Assembly (NCBI GenBank): GCA_021847125.1
Contig: JAJZUK010000010.1
Location: 1-10,575, forward strand
Direction: 5' to 3'
DNA: 10,575 nucleotides
From: Pseudomonadota bacterium
GTDB taxonomy: Bacteria; Pseudomonadota; Gammaproteobacteria; Burkholderiales; SG8-39
Made by a program: the position numbers and the translations under genes. A model generated the notes under the pieces. It did not search any database. It was not told the origin of the DNA and was given only the letters and a program-made list of their open reading frames with translations. This document shows, piece by piece, positions 5,696 through 10,575 of the stretch; position 1 is the stretch's first letter; each line of letters begins with the position of its first letter.

Positions 5696-6907
5696 ATGAA
5701 CGAGCCGGGCATGCGCCCGTTGCAAACCCGCGCGCTTGCGCGTGAAACCGACCTGCAGGCCTTGCGTGCGCTGTCGGAACTCACCGCCGTGCTCGCCGAA
5801 GAGCATGACCCGGAAAAGCTGCTCGAGCGCTCGCTCGGCACCATGATACGGCTCGCCGGGGCACAGGCCGGCGTGGTGCGCGTGGTGACCAGCGATGGCG
5901 CGCACCTGCGCCTGGTAGCCTCGCAGGCGCTGGCGCCGGAGGTGGTCGAGCAGGAGCAATTGGTGCCGCTGGACTGTGGCGTCTGCGGCGCTGCCGTGAG
6001 CGATGACGCCGTGCGCCAGACGTTTGAATTGCGGCATTGCGCCACGCGCACCGGTTCGGACTATTTTCAGCGCCTTGGCACCGCGGTCGTGATCCCGCTG
6101 CGGCACATGGGCAAGGTGCTCGGCGCCTACACCCTGTTCTTCGATCAAAAGCACGAGACGCCGGAAGAACTGGGGCTGCTCTATCGCTCCATCAGCGAGC
6201 ATCTGGGCATGGCGCTGGAAAACACGCGCCTGCTGCGCGAGAACATGCGCATGACGCTCATGAACGAGCGCCAGCTGATCGCCAACGAGGTGCACGATTC
6301 GCTGGCGCAGACCATGGCCTATATGAAAATACGGCTCGCCATGATGCAGGAGGCGCTGGAGGCGAGCGAACAGCCGCGTGCGCTCAAGCATGCGGGCGAG
6401 GTGCAGCAGGCGCTGGACGGCGCATATGGCGACCTGCGCGAACTGCTGTCGCAGTTCCGCAACCGCATGGATCCGCTCGGCCTGGTGCATGCGCTGCAGG
6501 AACTGCAGACGAAGTATTACGACCGCACCGGCATCGTGCTCGCGTTCGACAACCGCACCACCGACCTCGGCTTGAGCGTGGAGGAGGAAAGCCAGGTATT
6601 TCACATCGTGCAGGAGGCGCTCGCCAACGTGGCGCGCCACTCCGGCGCCAAGCATGCGCGCCTGACGATGGAGCTCGCCGGCGGCGAGTACCGCTTCGCC
6701 GTCGAGGACGACGGCCTCGGGTTTTTCGCGTTCGGCCAGCGCCTGGGCGGCGCCGAACACCACCCGCACCTGCGCCATCACCTCGGCGTCAACATCATGC
6801 GCGAGCGCGCGCAGCGCCTGAACGGGACAATCGAGATCGTCAATCTGCCGCAGGGGGGGGCGCGCGTCACCCTGGTGTTCCCGGCGCAACGAGGCGATGC
6901 TGCATGA
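5696..6907 (+). CDS. Soluble GAF-domain sensor histidine kinase (NarX/NreB-like, HisKA_3)
   Basis: Cytoplasmic sensor kinase of 403 residues with no membrane segment. Residues of about 20-175 form a GAF sensor domain: helix QALRALSELTAVLAEEHDPE, then AGVVRVV, then VVIPLRHMGKVLGAYTLFF. It contains three cysteines: Cys94 and Cys97 (LDCGVCGAAV) and Cys115 (LRHCATRTG). The HisKA_3 H-box is ERQLIANEVHDSLAQ with phosphoacceptor His200. The ATPase domain shows QEALANVARHSGAKHA (N-box) and VEDDGLGF (G-box), then the family ending GVNIMRERAQRLNGTIEI. The ATP lid is unusually histidine-rich (EHHPHLRHHLG). The start is ambiguous: I prefer ATG 5696 because GGAG stands five bases before it; GTG 5663 would add 11 residues. 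It overlaps the next gene by ATGA, so the pair is translationally coupled and is surely the cognate two-component system. The signal is unknown. Confidence 0.93.
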   Translation: MNEPGMRPLQTRALARETDLQALRALSELTAVLAEEHDPEKLLERSLGTMIRLAGAQAGVVRVVTSDGAHLRLVASQALAPEVVEQEQLVPLDCGVCGAAVSDDAVRQTFELRHCATRTGSDYFQRLGTAVVIPLRHMGKVLGAYTLFFDQKHETPEELGLLYRSISEHLGMALENTRLLRENMRMTLMNERQLIANEVHDSLAQTMAYMKIRLAMMQEALEASEQPRALKHAGEVQQALDGAYGDLRELLSQFRNRMDPLGLVHALQELQTKYYDRTGIVLAFDNRTTDLGLSVEEESQVFHIVQEALANVARHSGAKHARLTMELAGGEYRFAVEDDGLGFFAFGQRLGGAEHHPHLRHHLGVNIMRERAQRLNGTIEIVNLPQGGARVTLVFPAQRGDAA

Positions 6908-7581
6908 AGACCGTACGCGTCATGCTGGTCGATGACCATACCCTATTCCGCCGCGGTCTGGCCGAACTGCTGCATGAGCGTAACGGCATCGAGGTGGTGG
7001 CGGCCACTGCCGGCGCCACCGAGGCCGCACGCCTGATGCAGGAGAAAAAACCGGATGTGCTGCTGCTCGACCTGAACCTGCCCCCGCACGGCGGGCTCGC
7101 GCTGCTGCGCACGCTGCAGGATTACGGCTGGAGCGGCCCGACGCTGATCCTGACGGTGTCCGATTCGGAAGACGACCTGGCCAATGCGCTGCACGCCGGG
7201 GCGCGCGGCTACCTGCTGAAGGACATGGAGCCCGAGGATGTCACCGATGCGATCCTGCGCGCGGTGCGCGGCGAGACCGTGGTTGCGCCGGCCATGACCA
7301 TGAAACTGGTGGACCTGTTGCAGCCGGGGCGGCAGAGCAAGACGCGCGAGAACCTGCTGGCGCAGCTGACCGAGCGCGAGCGCGAGATCCTCGCTCATCT
7401 GGCCCAGGGCATGTCGAACAAGGCGATCGCGCGCGCGCTCGACATCAGCTACGACACGGTCAAACTGCACGTGCGCCACATCCTGTCCAAGCTGAATTTC
7501 ACTTCGCGCGTCGAGGCGGCGGTATTCGCGGTCGAACAGCGCAGCGGGCCGCAGGCTTCTTCCGAGCCGCGCAAACCCTGA
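6904..7581 (+). CDS. NarL/FixJ-family response regulator
   Basis: DNA-binding response regulator, 225 residues, normal for the family. The receiver domain (about 1-120) shows the acidic pair Asp10-Asp11 (MLVDDHTLFRRGL), the phosphoacceptor Asp56 in LLLDLNLPPHGG, Thr84 in LILTVSD and Lys106 in GYLLKD. The LuxR-type helix-turn-helix (about 155-212) reads LTEREREILAHLAQGMSNKA followed by DTVKLHVRHILSKL. The start ATG overlaps the kinase stop codon, and GAGG lies nine bases upstream. It ends only six bases before the convergent methyltransferase gene. Its targets are unknown. The neighbouring tusA, dsrE2 and dsr genes are obvious candidates, by position only. Confidence 0.96.
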   Translation: MKTVRVMLVDDHTLFRRGLAELLHERNGIEVVAATAGATEAARLMQEKKPDVLLLDLNLPPHGGLALLRTLQDYGWSGPTLILTVSDSEDDLANALHAGARGYLLKDMEPEDVTDAILRAVRGETVVAPAMTMKLVDLLQPGRQSKTRENLLAQLTEREREILAHLAQGMSNKAIARALDISYDTVKLHVRHILSKLNFTSRVEAAVFAVEQRSGPQASSEPRKP

Positions 7582-7587
7582 TCCGAG

Positions 7588-8424
7588 CTAGCGACCGGCG
7601 GACAATGCGCGTTCGGCGCCCTCGCCCGCGCTCGCTTCTGCCGCGGATGCCTCGTACCACGCAAGTTGCGCGTGCAGCCGCACCACCTCGCCGACGATGA
7701 TCAGCGTAGGCGGTGCCAGCCGCGCGTCCCGAGCCAGTTGCGGCAGCGTCGCAAGCGTGCCCACCACCGTACGCTGGCTGCTCGACGTGCCGTGCTGCAC
7801 GATCGCCGCCGGCGTTGCGGCCGGCAAGCCGTGCGCGGCGAGTTCGCGGCATAAAATCGGCAGGCCCACCAGCCCCATATAGACGACCAGGGTGCGTCCG
7901 GGACGCGCCAGCGAGTCCCAGTCCAGGTCGACGCTGCCGTCCTTGAGGTGACCGGCCACGAACAGGCAGGAATTGGCGTAATCGCGGTGGGTGAGCGGGA
8001 TGCCGGCGTAGGCGGCGACGCCGCAGGCCGCGGTGATCCCGGGCACCACCTCGAAGGCGATGCCGGCCGCGGCCAGCGCCTCGACCTCTTCGCCGCCGCG
8101 GCCGAATATGAACGGATCGCCGCCTTTCAAGCGCAGCACGCGCTTGCCCGCACGCGCGAGGCGCACCAGCAGCTGATTCAATTCGGGCTGACTCAATGTA
8201 TGGTTGCCGCGCTCTTTGCCGGCATAGATGCGCTCGGCCGCGCGCGCGCCGAGTTCGAGTATCGGCGCCGACACCAGATGATCGTAGACGATGACTTCGG
8301 CTTCGGCGAGGAGCTTGGCCGCCCGCAGCGTCAGCAGTTCCGGATCGCCGGGACCCGCGCCGACCAGATAGACCATGCCCGGTCGCATGGCGCGGGCGGT
8401 GGAAGAATCGAATGTCACATTCAC
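7588..8424 (-). CDS. cobA: Uroporphyrinogen-III C-methyltransferase (SUMT)
   Basis: Transfers two methyl groups from S-adenosylmethionine to uroporphyrinogen III, giving precorrin-2, the branch point to siroheme and cobalamin. Motifs seen are [18 protein letters not shown] (about 18-35), the SAM-binding loop [15 protein letters not shown] (about 99-113), [20 protein letters not shown] (about 127-145) and the C-terminal [18 protein letters not shown] and [10 protein letters not shown]. At 278 residues it is a stand-alone SUMT, without the dehydrogenase/ferrochelatase half of CysG, so those steps must be encoded elsewhere. Starts are GTG at 8424 or GTG at 8418; the latter is better spaced from GAGG. 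It lies one base after the dsrN-like stop, so the two are translationally coupled. Next to dsrN and dsrP its likely job is siroheme supply for sulfite reductase. Cobalamin synthesis is the alternative. Confidence 0.95.
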   Translation of the reverse strand: MNVTFDSSTARAMRPGMVYLVGAGPGDPELLTLRAAKLLAEAEVIVYDHLVSAPILELGARAAERIYAGKERGNHTLSQPELNQLLVRLARAGKRVLRLKGGDPFIFGRGGEEVEALAAAGIAFEVVPGITAACGVAAYAGIPLTHRDYANSCLFVAGHLKDGSVDLDWDSLARPGRTLVVYMGLVGLPILCRELAAHGLPAATPAAIVQHGTSSSQRTVVGTLATLPQLARDARLAPPTLIIVGEVVRLHAQLAWYEASAAEASAGEGAERALSAGR

Positions 8425-8425
8425 C

Positions 8426-9832
8426 TCAATGTACTGTGCTCAACGGCGGCGCCGCCGCAGTATGTGCCGCAGCGCGGCGGCGCACGAATTCGACGAAGCG
8501 CTCGGCCCAGTCGCAGCTGCCGGCGCTGCGCAAATGCGCGTAGTTGGCGAGAAGATTGTAGACCATGATGCCGTCGGATTTTCCGTCGGCACCGTGGCCG
8601 CGCGCCATGCGGTAGGCATAACGCGTGTCCGCCGGCAGGCTGTCGATGCTCGAGTAATGAAACTCGTGCGCTGCGACCTCGCGCCGCTCTTCGCCCCGAT
8701 CCAACCAGGGGTGGTCCTCGGTCGGGACGAGCTTGACGTAACCGCGGCCGACCGGCCTGTCGTGCATGACGACGTCGCCTGCGATTGCGCCCACCATACG
8801 GCGCGTGTCGCCGCGCCAGGAAAGCGAGCGCGCGAGGTACATGAGCCCGCCGCATTCGGCGTAGGCGGGCATGCCGGCCTGGAGCGCGGCGAGGATTTCG
8901 CCGCGCAAGCCTGCGTTCGCCTCCAGTTCGCGCATGAACACCTCGGGAAAACCGCCGCCGATGATCAGGCCATCCACCCGCGGCAGGTGCGCGTCGCGCA
9001 GCGTGTCGAAAAACACCAGCTCCGCCCCGGCGCGCGCGAGCGCCTCCAGGTCGTCCGCATAATAGAAGCCGAAGGCGCGGTCGCGCGCGATGCCGATGCG
9101 CACCCGCGCGCGCTTGGACTGCGCCGGCAAGGGCGCGGCGCCGAGCGCCGCGCGGCTGACGGTGGCGGCAAGCAGGCGTCCAAGGTCCACCTGCGCGGCG
9201 ACAGTCGAGGCGAGCAGCGCAATGCGCTCCTGCGCCGCAGCGTCCTCGTTGGCCGGCGTCAGGCCGAGGTGGCGCTCGACGATGGCCAGGCGCGGATCCT
9301 CCTGCACCGCGCCGAGCACGGGCACGTCGGTGTAATAATCGATGACCGCGCGCAGCTTGGATTCATGGCGCGTGCCGCCGAGCCTGGACAGAATCACGCC
9401 GGCGATGCGCAGCGAGCGCTCGAATGCCTGATAGCCCAGGATCAGCGGCGCGATGCCGCGCGTCATGCCGCGCGCATCGAGCACCAGCACTACCGGCAGG
9501 TCGAGCAGGCGCGCCAGCGCAGCGTTGCTGTTCGCGCCGTGCAGATCGAGGCCGTCGTACAAGCCCTTGTTACCCTCGACCAGGCACACGTCCGCGCCTG
9601 CGCCATGGCGCGCAAACTCGAGCCGCAGTTGCTCGGGCGTGGACAGGTTGAAATCGAGGTTGCGCGAGGCGCGGCCGGTCGCGGCCGAATGCCACATCGG
9701 ATCGATGTAATCCGGCCCCTTCTTGAACGTCTGCACCGCGAGCCCGCGCCGCGACAGCTCGGCCGCCAGGCCGATGCTGACACTGGTCTTGCCCGAAGAC
9801 TTGTGCGCGGCGGAAACGAGAAACCGGTGCAT
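8426..9832 (-). CDS. dsrN: Cobyrinate a,c-diamide synthase homologue, probable siroheme amidase DsrN
   Basis: Glutamine- and ATP-dependent amidase of the CbiA/CobB family, 468 residues, full length. The N-terminal P-loop domain begins [20 protein letters not shown] (about 6-25), followed by [13 protein letters not shown] and [13 protein letters not shown]. The C-terminal type-1-like glutamine amidotransferase domain has [10 protein letters not shown] (about 290-299), the catalytic Cys327 in [12 protein letters not shown], then AHEFHYS (about 388-394) and NYAHLR with the probable catalytic His433. From sequence alone it could be a cobalamin enzyme. Its position directly after a dsrP-like gene, matching the dsrP-dsrN order in Allochromatium vinosum, makes DsrN, which amidates siroheme for DsrAB, the better reading. 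The gap to dsrP is 30 bases and the ribosome-binding site is weak (AGGCAGAAG), suggesting operon expression. Confidence 0.85.
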   Translation of the reverse strand: MHRFLVSAAHKSSGKTSVSIGLAAELSRRGLAVQTFKKGPDYIDPMWHSAATGRASRNLDFNLSTPEQLRLEFARHGAGADVCLVEGNKGLYDGLDLHGANSNAALARLLDLPVVLVLDARGMTRGIAPLILGYQAFERSLRIAGVILSRLGGTRHESKLRAVIDYYTDVPVLGAVQEDPRLAIVERHLGLTPANEDAAAQERIALLASTVAAQVDLGRLLAATVSRAALGAAPLPAQSKRARVRIGIARDRAFGFYYADDLEALARAGAELVFFDTLRDAHLPRVDGLIIGGGFPEVFMRELEANAGLRGEILAALQAGMPAYAECGGLMYLARSLSWRGDTRRMVGAIAGDVVMHDRPVGRGYVKLVPTEDHPWLDRGEERREVAAHEFHYSSIDSLPADTRYAYRMARGHGADGKSDGIMVYNLLANYAHLRSAGSCDWAERFVEFVRRRAAAHTAAAPPLSTVH

Positions 9833-9862
9833 ACGAGCTTCTGCCTAGTCTGGCTCGCAGCC

Positions 9863-10575
9863 TCAGGCCTGCGGCTCGGCAGGCATTTCCAGGCGCGTTG
9901 GCAGCAGCGCGAGCGCGCGCAGCGCGACGGCGAGGATCGCCGCCGCCAGCGCCATGCCGCCCAGACCAAGCAACACCTCCACTACGCTGGGCGTATACGG
10001 ATGGATCTCGCCGTCGAAGAAGCTGCTCGTCTCGATCATGCCGGGAAACAATATTTGCGGATACGCCTGGCCGCCGATGAGCGTGACGTACATTTGCGCC
10101 AGCCCGCCCAGCACCACCAGCGTACAGGCCGCGGCAAGGGCGCTGCGCGGCAACTGCGAGCGCAGCAGCAGCGCGAGAGGCACGATGCAGCCGATGGCAA
10201 GCTGACCCAGCCACAGCAGCGCCGTGTACACGCCGCCGTCGAACAGCAGGAAGCGCGCGACGTCGCGGGAACGCGCAAGCTCGTACTTGGAAGACAGAAA
10301 CAGCAGGGTGAAGAACAGGGAAGCGCCGACCGAAATGCCGAGCAAATTCTTGAGCCGGCGCAACAAAGCCTCGGAAACAGGCCGCTCCTCCCAGCTGCAA
10401 ACGGCAAACAGGATCAGAACCAAAACCGCGGTGCCGTAAGCCGCGGCAAACGCGATGAACATCGGCGCATACAGCACCGAATCGTAGGCAGCGCGAAAGT
10501 TGAAGCCGAATTCCAGGCCCGTGCTGGTGATCAGCAGCAGTTGCCACAAAAACGCCACGATGGCCGCAGGCCTGA
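9863..10575 (-). CDS. dsrP: NrfD/PsrC-family membrane protein, probable DsrP (N-terminus outside window)
   Basis: Integral membrane subunit that exchanges electrons with quinone, here probably of the DsrMKJOP complex. The frame runs off the right edge, leaving about 236 C-terminal residues of a protein that is usually about 400. The GTG at 10558 is internal, since matching sequence continues to the edge. Roughly six hydrophobic segments are visible, including LYAPMFIAFAAAYGTAVLVL, LLGISVGASLFFTLLFL, LLWLGQLAIGCIVPLALLL and VVEVLLGLGGMALAAAIL. Family landmarks are TGLEFGFNFRAAYDS and, near the end, LIGGQAYPQILFPG then SSFFDGEIHPYTPS. DsrP is preferred over other NrfD-type subunits (PsrC, NrfD, ActC) because dsrN follows immediately. 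The rest of a dsr operon would be expected to the right, beyond the window. Confidence 0.85.
   Translation of the reverse strand, partial: RPAAIVAFLWQLLLITSTGLEFGFNFRAAYDSVLYAPMFIAFAAAYGTAVLVLILFAVCSWEERPVSEALLRRLKNLLGISVGASLFFTLLFLSSKYELARSRDVARFLLFDGGVYTALLWLGQLAIGCIVPLALLLRSQLPRSALAAACTLVVLGGLAQMYVTLIGGQAYPQILFPGMIETSSFFDGEIHPYTPSVVEVLLGLGGMALAAAILAVALRALALLPTRLEMPAEPQA

Noticed and set aside
5591..6889. Minus-strand open frame of 432 codons opposite the kinase
   Set aside because: Antisense shadow of a clear GAF-histidine kinase. The translation is rich in His, Arg and Gln, shows no domain pattern, and is explained by the codon bias of the real gene.
6037..6903. N-terminal extension of the response regulator frame back to 6037
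   Set aside because: The upstream part is the kinase gene read in another frame (Arg/Gly/Ala-rich, no domain). The real start is the ATG at 6904 with GAGG upstream.
7582..7587. Terminator between the response regulator and the convergent methyltransferase gene
   Set aside because: Only six bases separate the stop codons and no hairpin with a T-run is visible nearby.
9570..10547. Minus-strand open frame of 325 codons across the dsrP/dsrN junction
   Set aside because: Overlaps both recognised genes in a different frame and has no family features.

Overview
The window is GC-rich and densely coded. It looks like the chromosome of a proteobacterial sulfur-oxidising chemolithotroph. A betaproteobacterium related to Thiobacillus or Sulfuricella is my best guess, based on protein flavour and gene content; I could not run a database search. 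There are nine protein-coding genes. Two are cut by the window edges: valS at the left and a dsrP-like gene at the right. I see no rRNA, tRNA, insertion sequence, CRISPR array or phage gene.

Layout from left to right: (1) 3-1811 (+), the C-terminal two thirds of valyl-tRNA synthetase, a housekeeping gene converging on the next block. (2) 1840-5430 (-), a run of four genes read right to left: tusA (sulfur carrier), a dsrE2-family gene, a FadL/OmpP1-type outer-membrane channel, and a secreted protein of unknown function with a DUF302-like stretch. A textbook intrinsic terminator follows the FadL gene, and tusA has a good sigma70-type promoter. (3) 5431-5695, a divergent control region with two perfect inverted repeats. 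(4) 5696-7581 (+), a soluble GAF-domain histidine kinase and a NarL-type response regulator, overlapping by ATGA. (5) 7588-10575 (-), a compact operon tail: dsrP-like NrfD membrane subunit, then a cobyrinate a,c-diamide synthase homologue best read as DsrN (siroheme amidase), then a stand-alone uroporphyrinogen-III methyltransferase (SUMT/CobA type).

How the parts may work together: block 5 looks like the end of a dsr cluster, which encodes the reverse dissimilatory sulfite reductase pathway. DsrP belongs to the DsrMKJOP membrane complex. SUMT makes the siroheme precursor and DsrN amidates siroheme for DsrAB. In block 2, TusA and DsrE2 are known sulfur-relay proteins that pass persulfide sulfur to the Dsr or sHdr oxidation machinery. 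The two-component system between the blocks is a natural candidate regulator of both. It is cytoplasmic and carries a cysteine cluster in its GAF domain, so a redox, sulfane-sulfur or metal signal is plausible, but this is inference.

I see no clearly new system. The most interesting points are the FadL channel and DUF302-like secreted protein beside the sulfur relay genes, the cysteine-bearing GAF kinase, and several precise palindromes placed at the promoters of tusA, dsrE2 and the kinase.
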